Assembly: GCA_023261465.1 (NCBI GenBank)
Contig: JAHFOW010000019.1
Coordinates: 1-15,461 of the forward strand
Direction: 5' to 3'
Length of the DNA: 15,461 bases
Origin: Planctomycetota bacterium
Lineage (GTDB): Bacteria; Planctomycetota; Brocadiia; Brocadiales; Brocadiaceae
This document shows, piece after piece, positions 1 to 7,099 of this stretch. The position numbers and the translations under genes are program-made. The notes below the pieces were generated by a model. That model was not told the DNA's origin. It saw nothing but the letters and a program-made list of their open reading frames with translations, and made no database searches. Numbering within the stretch: position 1 is the first letter of the stretch; every line of letters begins with the position of its first letter.

Positions 1-16
1 CCCCTCTCCAGAGGGG
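1..16. repeat. Partial copy of CCCCTC/GAGGGG palindromic repeat at window edge
   Basis: CCCCTC-TCCA-GAGGGG is a hairpin with the same 6-bp arms as the repeats at 1454-1518 and 1993-2020; only the 4-nt loop differs (TCCA instead of CCAA). It lies in frame with mod and would be read as PSPEG. More of the repeat probably lies before the window. Confidence 0.5.
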
Positions 17-19
17 AAT

Positions 20-1624
20 ATGCTTATCTACGGTGATAATCTCCTTGCCCTCAAAGCGCTTGAGCAGGACTTTGCCGGGCAGATAAAGTGCGCCTGCATA
101 GACCCGCCTTATAACACCGGCAATGCCTTTGAGCATTATGATGACGGGTTGGAGCATTCTATCTGGTTAAGTCTGATGAAACTGAGAATTGAAATACTGC
201 ACAGGCTGTTGCGGAATGATGGGACACTGTGGATCACAATCGATGATACTGAAGCACATTACTTGAAGGTTCTATGCGATGAAGTATTTGGGCGAGGGAA
301 TTTTGTTGCTAACATAGTGTGGCAGTCCAAAGACACACCAGGCAACAATGCCGCCGCTATTGCTCAGACGCATAATCATATTCTTGTGTTCAAAAAAGGA
401 CCGTTATTCCGCCCCAATTTGTTAGCGAGAAGTGAAAAGCAAATTGCTAATTATTCAAACCCAGACAACGATCCGCGCGGTCCTTGGCTTGCCGCGCCTC
501 TTACTCGTGTGGAGCATAGAGATCGAGACTATTATGCTATCAGGAACCCAGTTGGGAAGGATGTGTTTCCACCAAAAGGGAGCAGTTGGCGCAGACCACC
601 GGAGAAGATGAAGTGGCTCGCAGATGATGGTCGTGTTTGGTGGGGTAAAAAAGGAGACGCTGAATTCCCGATGGAAAAGAAATTTCTTTGCGAAGCAAAA
701 GAGGGTGTGGTAAATCAAACATGGTGGCCTTATGACTTTGGCGGAAGTACCCGTAATGCAAGCGCTGAAATGAAAGGTTTGTTCGAGGGAAGAAAGTCAT
801 TTGATACTCCTAAACCCGAAAAATTGATTCAACGAATCTTTGAGATTGCCACTAATCCGGGCGAGTGGGTTCTTGATTCCTTCGGAGGTTCAGGGACGAC
901 CGGTGCGGTTGCCCACAAGATGGGTAGAAAGTGGATTATGGTTGAACTTGGCGAGCATTGTCATACGCACTGCCTGCCCCGTTTGAAAAGTGTAGTTGAC
1001 GGTACGGATCAAGGTGGAATATCCAAAGCTGTGAATTGGCAAGGCGGCGGTGGTTTCAAGTACTACTATTTAGCCCCAAGTCTGCTGAAAAAGGATAAAC
1101 ATGGCAACTGGATTATTGACGAACGTTATAACGCCGATATGCTTGCCGCAGCTATGGCAAAGCACGAAGGTTTTAGATACTGCCCGGATGAGCATATTTA
1201 CTGGAAGCATGGCCGTTCCACTGAAAAGGATTATATCTTTATCACTACGCAGTTTGTCACGGTACAGTTTCTGGATAAGCTTCACGAAGAAATGAAATCG
1301 GAGGAGAGTCTTCTTATTTGTTGTAAATCTTTTCAAGAAGCTTGCGAAAATCGTTATGCTACTATTACTATAAAAAAGATTCCCAAGATGTTGCTTGGCA
1401 GGTGCGAATTTGGGAAGGAAGATTATAGTCTGAATATTGTCAATATGCCTGAACCCACCCCCGACCCCTCCCAAGAGGGGTATGAAACTCCCCTCTTGGG
1501 AGGGGATTTAGGGGTGGGTAATACCGGAGGAGGTGCAAGGGTGGGTAAATCAGACAAAAGAAAAAAGTCTGAAAAAGATAATAACTCCAAAAGCCATAAT
1601 AAACAAAGAAAACTATTCGAATGA
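20..1624 (+). CDS. mod: Type III restriction-modification DNA methyltransferase (Mod), probably 5'-partial
   Basis: Adenine-specific DNA methyltransferase of the beta class, the modification subunit that protects the host DNA and supplies target recognition for the Res subunit downstream. Motif IV DPPYNTG is at residues 28-34 and the AdoMet motif FGGSG at 288-292, with the intervening part holding the target-recognition region. That order (DPPY before FxGxG) defines the class. The first ATG is at 20, but the frame is open to the window edge (reading PSPEGN before the Met), and related Mod proteins as I remember them carry roughly 50 residues before the LIYGDN segment, so the real start is probably upstream. 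Residues 479-487 (PTPDPSQEG) and the following PLLGGDLGVG are the translation of an inverted repeat, followed by a Lys-rich tail ending KQRKLFE. The stop overlaps the next start (ATGA). The family assignment is firm; the start is not. Confidence 0.88.
   Translation: MLIYGDNLLALKALEQDFAGQIKCACIDPPYNTGNAFEHYDDGLEHSIWLSLMKLRIEILHRLLRNDGTLWITIDDTEAHYLKVLCDEVFGRGNFVANIVWQSKDTPGNNAAAIAQTHNHILVFKKGPLFRPNLLARSEKQIANYSNPDNDPRGPWLAAPLTRVEHRDRDYYAIRNPVGKDVFPPKGSSWRRPPEKMKWLADDGRVWWGKKGDAEFPMEKKFLCEAKEGVVNQTWWPYDFGGSTRNASAEMKGLFEGRKSFDTPKPEKLIQRIFEIATNPGEWVLDSFGGSGTTGAVAHKMGRKWIMVELGEHCHTHCLPRLKSVVDGTDQGGISKAVNWQGGGGFKYYYLAPSLLKKDKHGNWIIDERYNADMLAAAMAKHEGFRYCPDEHIYWKHGRSTEKDYIFITTQFVTVQFLDKLHEEMKSEESLLICCKSFQEACENRYATITIKKIPKMLLGRCEFGKEDYSLNIVNMPEPTPDPSQEGYETPLLGGDLGVGNTGGGARVGKSDKRKKSEKDNNSKSHNKQRKLFE
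1454..1518. repeat. Inverted pair of palindromic repeats inside mod
   Basis: Two arms of about 28 nt in opposite orientation around a short spacer. The left arm is CCCACCCCCGA followed by CCCCTCCCAAGAGGGG. The right arm is the reverse complement of almost the same sequence, with a few changes in the middle. Each arm also contains the small palindrome CCCCTC-CCAA-GAGGGG. The whole is translated in the C-terminal part of Mod without breaking the frame. Just downstream (1527-1546) a GGAGGAGGTGCAAGGGTGGG stretch looks like another fragment of the same repeat class. Confidence 0.85.
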
Positions 1625-2058
1625 AACGAAAAGTTGTTTTACCATATAATCCAAAGTTAAAAGAAGTTGCACGACGTTTGAGAAAAAGCGGTACTTTATC
1701 CGAAGTACTTTTATGGAGATATTTAAAAGGGAAACGAGTGCTGGGATATGATTTTGATCGTCAAAAACCTATTGATAATTATATTGTAGATTTTTTCTGT
1801 AATGAATTGATGTTAGCAATCGAAATTGACGGTATCAGTCATGAAAACAAGAGTGAAGAAGATAGAATAAGACAATCAAAATTGGAATCTCTTGGAGTAA
1901 GTTTCCTAAGATTTTATGATTCAGATGTAAAGGAAAATATGCAGGGCGTTTTGTGGGTTATTGAGGATTGGATTCGAAAACATAAAGACGAACCCACCCC
2001 TAACCCCTCCCAAGAGGGGAGATTTAAAAGGCATTCTCACATTACTAAAGAAGAGTAA
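1621..2058 (+). CDS. DUF559 endonuclease-domain protein
   Basis: A 145-aa protein of the DUF559 family, a Vsr-like PD-(D/E)XK nuclease fold; members are presumed DNA endonucleases but few have a known role. The characteristic block runs from LSEVLLWRYLKGKRVLGYDF (27-46) through RQKPIDNYIVDFF (47-59) to LAIEIDG (65-71), with candidate catalytic residues Asp57, Glu68 and Asp70, and ends with the FLRFYDSDV strand (95-103). Residues 125-133 are PTPNPSQEG, the translated repeat. The start ATG overlaps the mod stop, suggesting translational coupling. The gene is AT-richer than mod, and a repeat copy lies on each side, so it may be a later insertion in the operon rather than a core restriction gene. 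Function in the operon is unknown; it could also be a homing-type or Vsr-like repair nuclease. Confidence 0.82.
   Translation: MKRKVVLPYNPKLKEVARRLRKSGTLSEVLLWRYLKGKRVLGYDFDRQKPIDNYIVDFFCNELMLAIEIDGISHENKSEEDRIRQSKLESLGVSFLRFYDSDVKENMQGVLWVIEDWIRKHKDEPTPNPSQEGRFKRHSHITKEE
1993..2020 (+). repeat. Palindromic repeat copy in the 3' end of the DUF559 gene
   Basis: CCCACCCCTAA followed by CCCCTCCCAAGAGGGG, matching the arms of the inverted pair at 1454-1518 almost base for base. It is read in frame as PTPNPSQEG in the DUF559 protein. Same orientation as the left arm upstream. Confidence 0.85.
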
Positions 2059-2074
2059 TAGGCGCACAAAGAGA

Positions 2075-2125
2075 ATGAGAGGACAAAAAAGCCTTTTTCC
2101 AGAGGAAGAAGCAAATGAAAAATAA
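2075..2125 (+). pseudogene. Possible relic of the original Mod C-terminus
   Basis: A short open stretch, in the same codon phase as mod, reads RGQKSLFPEEEANEK then TAA. It is open upstream to beyond the repeat at 1993. It resembles the basic-then-acidic tail ending of Mod (the present Mod ends KQRKLFE) and overlaps the DUF1016 start by 11 nt, the arrangement expected if mod once ended here and was coupled to DUF1016. No start codon with a convincing ribosome site precedes it. It could also be chance or part of the DUF1016 leader. This is inference from phase, composition and overlap only. Confidence 0.3.
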
Positions 2126-3215
2126 CTCGGCATCACCCATTGACAAGACGTACAAGAGTATTAAAACGATTCTTGACAAGGCACGCTCAAAAGCCTTTAC
2201 TGCCGTTAATACGACAATGGTGCAGGCTTACTGGCATATAGGAAAAGTTATTGTTGAGAGCGAACAGCATGGTAAGGCAAGAGCCGGGTATGGGGAATAC
2301 CTTATAAAGGAACTGTCTGAACGCCTTACGAACGAATTCGGAATAGGATTTACTATTTCAAATCTCAAATATTTCAGGCAGTTTTATCTCTCTTTTACAA
2401 TTAGCCACGCAGTGCGTGGCCAATCTCGTATAACGAAAAAAGGTCACGCACTGCGTGACGAATTGCCGGTTATAAGACCGGAACTCTCCTGGACGCATTA
2501 CCGGTTGCTATTGAAAGTGGAGCGCCCTGACGCACAGAAATTCTATCTTGAAGAATGTATTAACAGCACGTGGAGCACCAGAGAACTTGAGAGGCAGATA
2601 AACTCTTTGCTTTTTGAACGGCTTGCATTGAGCAGGGACAAACAAGGAGTGCTCGATCTTGCAAAGAAGGGTCACCATATTGCCGTTCCTTCGGATATTG
2701 TAAAAGACCCCTATGTGCTTGAGTTCCTTGGTTTAGGGAAACATGAGAAGTATTTGGAAAAGGACATCGAGCAGGCATTGATAGACAAGCTTCAGCAATT
2801 TTTGCTTGAACTGGGAAAAGGTTTTTCTTTTGTCGCACGTCAGCAGAGGATAACTCTCGATGGAGACCATTTTTATATTGATCTTGTTTTCTATAACAGG
2901 CTCACACGTTGTTTTGTACTGATAGACCTGAAAGTAGGGAAACTGACCCATCAGGATATCGGACAGATGCAGATGTATGTCAATTATTATAAAAGAACCC
3001 AGATGGTAGAGGGAGAAAATGAACCTATCGGCATACTCCTTTGCGCCGAAAAAAACAAAGCTGTTGTAAAGTTCACTTTACCGGAAGGACAAGAACAGAT
3101 ATACATTTCTAAATATATCCCTTATCTGCCGTCAGAAGAAGAGTTGATGGCTGAAATACTGCGTGAAAAAGAATTGATCGAAATGGAAATAAAACTGAGC
3201 AAGGACAAAAAATGA
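2115..3215 (+). CDS. DUF1016 (YhcG-like) PD-(D/E)XK nuclease-family protein
   Basis: A 366-aa member of the DUF1016/YhcG family, often found next to restriction genes and thought to be a DNA nuclease. The N-terminal part (about 10-95) carries the winged-helix-like segment typical of the family. ELSWTHYRLLLKVE (123-136) and WSTRELERQINSLLFERL (153-170) are family landmarks. The C-terminal nuclease domain has Asp256 (YIDLVFYNR), Asp271-Leu-Lys273 (the D/E-x-K) and Gln284 (GQMQMYVNYY). Residues about 97-121 look like an insertion: this part of the gene consists of two 17-nt hairpin repeats and the DNA between them. The start has a purine-rich ribosome site (AGAGGAAG) and overlaps a short frame upstream; the stop overlaps the res start by ATGA. 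It is likely part of the restriction operon, but its activity there is unproven. Confidence 0.87.
   Translation: MKNNSASPIDKTYKSIKTILDKARSKAFTAVNTTMVQAYWHIGKVIVESEQHGKARAGYGEYLIKELSERLTNEFGIGFTISNLKYFRQFYLSFTISHAVRGQSRITKKGHALRDELPVIRPELSWTHYRLLLKVERPDAQKFYLEECINSTWSTRELERQINSLLFERLALSRDKQGVLDLAKKGHHIAVPSDIVKDPYVLEFLGLGKHEKYLEKDIEQALIDKLQQFLLELGKGFSFVARQQRITLDGDHFYIDLVFYNRLTRCFVLIDLKVGKLTHQDIGQMQMYVNYYKRTQMVEGENEPIGILLCAEKNKAVVKFTLPEGQEQIYISKYIPYLPSEEELMAEILREKELIEMEIKLSKDKK
2404..2459. repeat. Twin 17-nt hairpins inside the DUF1016 gene
   Basis: GCCACGCAGTGCGTGGC (2404-2420) and GTCACGCACTGCGTGAC (2443-2459) each form a perfect 8-bp stem around a single central base and differ from each other at only a few bases. 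They sit 22 nt apart, keep the reading frame open and add residues between the conserved FYLSF and ELSWTHYR blocks of the protein. Confidence 0.8.
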
Positions 3216-5890
3216 ACCGCATAGCCATTGCAATTAAAAATCGCCTAAGCCTTCGCCGACCGCAAGAATACAGCCTGAATATACTGGCAGAGCTAACAGA
3301 TAAATTGACCCTCCAGAAAAATAGAGATTTATCAGCAGCACTGGAGATAGTCAAAAGCGCCTATCCTACGTGTACTGATTTTGAAAGAAACTTCCCTTCT
3401 CTCTGTTTTGCTTTGGCGACAGGGGTTGGTAAGACCCGACTTATGGGGGCATTTGTAGTTTACCTGTATCTGTCTAAAGGCATAAAAAACTTTTTTATTC
3501 TGGCTCCCAATATCACCATTTATAACAAGTTGATTGAAGATTTCTCCAATCCCACAAGTCCAAAATATGTATTTCAGGGTATCGGCGAGTTCGTTCACAA
3601 ACAACCGCGTATTATTACAGGCGATACTTATAATGCTACTTACAAAACGGACCTTTTTAAATCAGAAGTACACATCAATGTATTTAATATTTCAAAGATA
3701 AATGCCGAAACGAAAGGTGGCAAACTTCCACGCGTAAAAAGGCTCTCAGAATACCTGGGTGATTCTTATTTTAATTACCTCGCCAGTCTTGATGATCTGG
3801 TTTTGTTGATGGACGAATCACATCACTACCGTGCAGACAGGGGAATGCAGGTTATTAACGAATTAAATCCAATTTTAGGATTAGAACTTACAGCGACTCC
3901 ACAAGTAGAACGAAGCGGGGGGGCTATTAAGTTTAAAAATGTCGTGTATGAATATTCATTAGCTAAGGCTATTCAAGACGGTTTTGTGAAAGAGCCAGCA
4001 GTGGCTACCCGCAAAGACTTTGACCCTTCCCAATATTCCGCTGATGAACTGGACAGGATAAAGCTGGAAGACGGCATTCGTATCCACGAAGACACGAAAG
4101 TGGCCTTGGATATTTATGCACGGGATAATAAAACAAACCCCGTTAAACCATTTGTACTGGTTGTTTCTAAGGATACAAATCATGCAGGTAAATTAAGGCA
4201 GTTGATCATTTCAAACGCATTCTTTGATGGTAATTATACCGATAAGGTCATGGAAATCCACTCCAGCCAGACTGGTACGGAAAAAGAAGAAAACGTTAAA
4301 CAATTGATTTCTTTGGAAAATCCCGAAAACAAAATTGAAATTGTTATCCATGTCAATATGCTGAAAGAAGGCTGGGACGTAACCAATCTCTATACGATTA
4401 TTCCCTTAAGAACGGCAACGTCTACGACTTTGAGAGAACAAACTATTGGCAGAGGTTTACGCTTGCCGTATGGGGAAAGAACGGGTGTTGATAAAGTGGA
4501 TAAACTTACGATTGTAGCCCACGACAAATTTCAGGAAATAATTGACGCAGCCAATCAGCCCGATTCTATCATTAAAAGACAAAATATTATAGAAATTGAT
4601 CCACAGGAACTCAGTCAACAAAAACAGGTAATTACCTCCATTTCAAATATTGAACATAAATTTGATGAAGAACAAAAAAAGATTGAGCTTATTGCCGAAC
4701 CTGAGAGCCAGCAAAAAGCCCAGATTAATTTAGACCTCAGAAAAACAATCATTGCAACACTTCCGGAACTCAATGATGCAGTAAATAATGTCAATGAATT
4801 GACCAGGTCAGAAATCAAACAAATAGCGGTAGAAAGAATAAAACAAAAGATTTTCAGTACCCCTCAGAAAAATTTATTTGCCGCAGAGATGATAAAAGAA
4901 GTTGAGGATGCCTATGAAGCGGTGGTACATGATTTTGTACAGAACATTATAGAAATTCCAAGAATCACTATTCAGCAAAGCACTGAAGTAAGGTCGGGCT
5001 TTAAGGATTTTGACCTTGACACTAAAAATCTGAATTACCAACCGGTATCGGAAGAAATTTTGGTAAAAAAGCTTCGTGAACAGGAAAACAGTGTTGATAT
5101 TATAAGCGGGAAGGGCAGAGGCATACATGACAGTCCTGAAAATATCATTGTTAATGAACTCATTAATTACCCTGAAATAGATTATGACGATCAATCTGAT
5201 TTGCTTTTTAGATTAACTGGTCAGGCAATTGAGAAATTCAGGACGTACCTTGATGACGATAAATTGATGAATGTCGTTCAATATAATAAAAAAGAGATCG
5301 GAAGTTATATCTATTCACAGTTAATGCAACATTTTTACTTTGAAGCCCCAGGCTATGAAAAACCGATGGTAAAGCCTTTTACAAGGATTGAAGAACATAA
5401 TTTTTCAAAATACACGAAAGACAGCATTCATCATTTTACAGAGACAATCACACCAACCAATGCCATTCCCAATAAGGTATTTAGTGGTTTCAGAAAGGCA
5501 TGCCACAATCTGTATAAATTTGATTCCAAGACAGAAAAAGATTTTGCAATTATTTTAGAGCAGGACAGAGCAGTTCTTAAATGGCTAAGACCTGCATCGA
5601 ATCAATTCCACATATACTGGAAGCACAATTCAAAGCAATATACTCCTGATTTTGTCGTGGAAACAAGAGATGCTCTTTATCTTATAGAAACGAAGAAGGA
5701 GATGGATATTGAGTCAACAGATGTTCAGGAAAAAGCTCTGGCAGCCTTAGAGTATTGTAAGTATGCTACTGATTTTACCATTCCCAATGGAGGGAAACCC
5801 TGGAAATATGTCTTGATTCCACATAATGCGGTAATGGTAAATATGAGCTTTGAGACATTGATAAGGAGTAATGAGTATCAAAGTGGATAA
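3212..5890 (+). CDS. res: Type III restriction enzyme, Res (helicase-nuclease) subunit
   Basis: An 892-aa SF2 helicase and endonuclease that, with Mod, moves along or switches on DNA and cuts unmodified sites. Walker A is ATGVGKT (69-75), the DEAD-box equivalent is DESHH (201-205), motif III is TATP (227-230), and motif VI is in EQTIGRGLRL (about 409-418) after LKEGWDV. The C-terminal PD-(D/E)XK nuclease shows Pro812-Asp813 and Glu826-Thr-Lys828 (YTPDFVVE, then LIETKK). Length is normal for the family, and all motifs are present, so the enzyme looks intact. The start overlaps the DUF1016 stop (ATGA). It is the last gene of the operon; no clear terminator follows it. The assignment is secure; the recognition site cannot be read from sequence. 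Confidence 0.93.
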   Translation: MNRIAIAIKNRLSLRRPQEYSLNILAELTDKLTLQKNRDLSAALEIVKSAYPTCTDFERNFPSLCFALATGVGKTRLMGAFVVYLYLSKGIKNFFILAPNITIYNKLIEDFSNPTSPKYVFQGIGEFVHKQPRIITGDTYNATYKTDLFKSEVHINVFNISKINAETKGGKLPRVKRLSEYLGDSYFNYLASLDDLVLLMDESHHYRADRGMQVINELNPILGLELTATPQVERSGGAIKFKNVVYEYSLAKAIQDGFVKEPAVATRKDFDPSQYSADELDRIKLEDGIRIHEDTKVALDIYARDNKTNPVKPFVLVVSKDTNHAGKLRQLIISNAFFDGNYTDKVMEIHSSQTGTEKEENVKQLISLENPENKIEIVIHVNMLKEGWDVTNLYTIIPLRTATSTTLREQTIGRGLRLPYGERTGVDKVDKLTIVAHDKFQEIIDAANQPDSIIKRQNIIEIDPQELSQQKQVITSISNIEHKFDEEQKKIELIAEPESQQKAQINLDLRKTIIATLPELNDAVNNVNELTRSEIKQIAVERIKQKIFSTPQKNLFAAEMIKEVEDAYEAVVHDFVQNIIEIPRITIQQSTEVRSGFKDFDLDTKNLNYQPVSEEILVKKLREQENSVDIISGKGRGIHDSPENIIVNELINYPEIDYDDQSDLLFRLTGQAIEKFRTYLDDDKLMNVVQYNKKEIGSYIYSQLMQHFYFEAPGYEKPMVKPFTRIEEHNFSKYTKDSIHHFTETITPTNAIPNKVFSGFRKACHNLYKFDSKTEKDFAIILEQDRAVLKWLRPASNQFHIYWKHNSKQYTPDFVVETRDALYLIETKKEMDIESTDVQEKALAALEYCKYATDFTIPNGGKPWKYVLIPHNAVMVNMSFETLIRSNEYQSG

Positions 5891-6477
5891 TTTCTTTATC
5901 TATGCAGTAGAAATTAGCAAAAATCGTTTATTTCTTAAAACATGGGGAGAGGATTAGACGCAGAGGATTGAAATTGTTAAAAATACTGCGGTTATGGTTA
6001 TATCTGATTAATACAGCTCAACGGCTAGCCGCAGAGACGAGGCAGTGCATTTTACTGATATATGATCGCAAAAAATTTCCTTTTCCAATCTCCACATTCC
6101 TCACTTCGCTCTTATTATAGTGAATAAAGATTCACCAGCGTTTTCCTCACTCTCCACCCACTCTCTACCTGCTGGACTCCCTTTATTCTGCGGGGAGGTA
6201 GAGTTTATTTCGATGTGCGTTTGGTTACATATAAATGATGTCAGGGGATGTGTGGTGTGGAAGAAGTACCCTGCTGTGGTGTGAAGTCTGATATGAATCT
6301 GGAAAAGATTGCGAACATAAAGATGTACATTTAAAAAACCCAGGAAAAAATAAAACTTGTAAGGCCATCCAGCTGTTGTACAATTGAAAAAAAATAAGCA
6401 ATGTTCATCATTGCGGATACTACAACGAATAAGTGTTGGAGAAGCATCAAGCAATGTAGCAACAATTGGCTCACGAG
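5891..6477. other. Intergenic stretch without a convincing gene
   Basis: No frame here has both a ribosome site and protein-like composition. The longest minus-strand frame runs through the tRNA-like gene and reads as low-complexity, unrelated sequence. There are only weak local inverted repeats, for example TGAAT/ATTCA near 6120-6135 and TCTACCT/AGGTAGA around 6163-6202. With the tRNA-like sequence and the IS remnant that follow, it looks like worn-down DNA. Confidence 0.5.
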
Positions 6478-6554
6478 TGGCTCCCACCGGTAGGATTCGA
6501 ACCTTACACCAACCGGGGTAACAGCCGGTTACTCTACCATTGAGCTACAGGGGA
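6478..6554 (-). tRNA. tRNA-Asn(GUU)-like gene with encoded CCA, degenerate
   Basis: Read on the minus strand it has the 5' acceptor TCCCCTG, a D arm GCTC-AATGGTA-GAGT, an anticodon arm ACCGG/CCGGT around CTGTTACC with anticodon GTT, a T arm with the TTCGAAT loop, and a 3' end GCCA that includes an encoded CCA. Three single extra bases spoil an otherwise perfect cloverleaf. The anticodon loop has 8 nt instead of 7, the T stem has a bulged A (GTAAGG against CCTAC), and the 3' acceptor strand has an extra T (CGGTGGGA). Removing one base at each site restores all stems. It may be a pseudogene, a scar of island integration, or a true gene carrying sequencing errors. A tRNA search could still report it as tRNA-Asn. 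Confidence 0.6.
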
Positions 6555-6558
6555 TTGT

Positions 6559-6616
6559 TAAGTGTTTTGAACAGCTTCATCTTCGCCAAGAACTTCTGGC
6601 TGTATCACAACACTTA
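6559..6616. other. Nested inverted repeat beside the tRNA-like gene
   Basis: TAAGTGTT (6559-6566) pairs with AACACTTA (6609-6616), ACAGC (6571-6575) with GCTGT (6599-6603), and a small CTT/AAG stem lies inside. The two outer stems are separated by nearly symmetric internal loops of 4 and 5 nt. It lies between the small lipopeptide gene and the tRNA-like gene and could be a terminator-like or structured RNA element, though it has no T tract. Confidence 0.35.
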
Positions 6617-6621
6617 TTGTA

Positions 6622-6735
6622 TTATCTGCTCTGCATAAATGATGTGGCACAATGCCCACATGATTGACACGATACACTGACAAAAGCCAGTGACCCTACA
6701 ATTACAAATAGCAATAACAATGTTAGCTTTTTCAT
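6622..6735 (-). CDS. Small Cys-rich putative lipopeptide (37 aa)
   Basis: ATG at 6735 preceded by AAAAAAGGAG with 7 nt spacing, a very good ribosome site. It encodes MKK, then a hydrophobic segment (residues 4-19) and SVSC (20-23), which looks like a signal-peptidase II lipobox. The mature part would be CQSCGHCATSFMQSR, with Cys23, Cys26, Cys29 and His28 in a CxxCxxC arrangement that could bind metal or haem-less iron. The +1 frame after about residue 18 stays open to a TAA at 6558 and ends QPEVLGEDEAVQNT with coding-like codons, so the original protein may have been about 58 aa and frameshifted. It is too short for most gene callers. I do not recognise a family. Confidence 0.5.
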   Translation of the reverse strand: MKKLTLLLLFVIVGSLAFVSVSCQSCGHCATSFMQSR

Positions 6736-6784
6736 GACAAAACTCCTTTTTTGTAAAACATAAAAAATTAAGACCGTTAATATC

Positions 6785-7087
6785 TCCTTCCCTTCCCCCT
6801 TTACTCAATCTTGGCTTCGGATAGATCGCATACAACCCCATCTCCCTCATTAACCGCTTTACCCTCTTGTGGTTTACCTCATGACCCTCCCTTCTTAACC
6901 ACTCCGTCAGCCGCCTTACCCCATAAAACGGATACCTTGTATAATACTCATCTATCAGTCTCTTCAACTGATGATTATACTCACTCTCCCCGACCGCCTT
7001 ATAGTAAAAGCCAGATCGGGATATCCCCAATAACTCACACTGCCGCTTTATCCCTATCTTCTCATGCTGTCCAGTTTTTGGGGTACA
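6785..7087 (-). mobile_element. IS3-family insertion sequence remnant
   Basis: The minus strand starts with CCCCAAAAACTGGACAG (7067-7083 region), which looks like an IS3-type terminal sequence. It passes within 20 nt into the middle of a transposase frame, with no room for OrfA. The transposase frame stops matching the family near 6795. The element therefore has an internal deletion next to one end and has lost the DDE catalytic part and the other end. Confidence 0.65.
6790..7075 (-). pseudogene. IS3-family transposase OrfB N-terminal fragment
   Basis: Translates to KIGIKRQCELLGISRSGFYY, then YPFYGVRRLTEWLRREG and MGLYAIYPKPRLSK, the helix-turn-helix (HTH_21) N-terminal region of IS3-type OrfB proteins. 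No DDE integrase-core residues follow; the frame runs into unrelated sequence after LSKGG. The conserved segment continues upstream of the TTG-type start at 7030 without an ATG, as expected for a fragment. Not functional. Confidence 0.72.
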
Positions 7088-7099
7088 TTATACAACGTG

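Noticed and set aside
1454..2459. CRISPR array from repeated palindromes
   Set aside because: Copies are few, unequally spaced, in opposite orientations and inside coding frames; spacers are not of constant length.
6101..6487. 128-codon minus-strand open frame
   Set aside because: No ribosome site, its start lies inside the tRNA-like gene and the protein is not family-like; probably chance in AT-rich decayed DNA.
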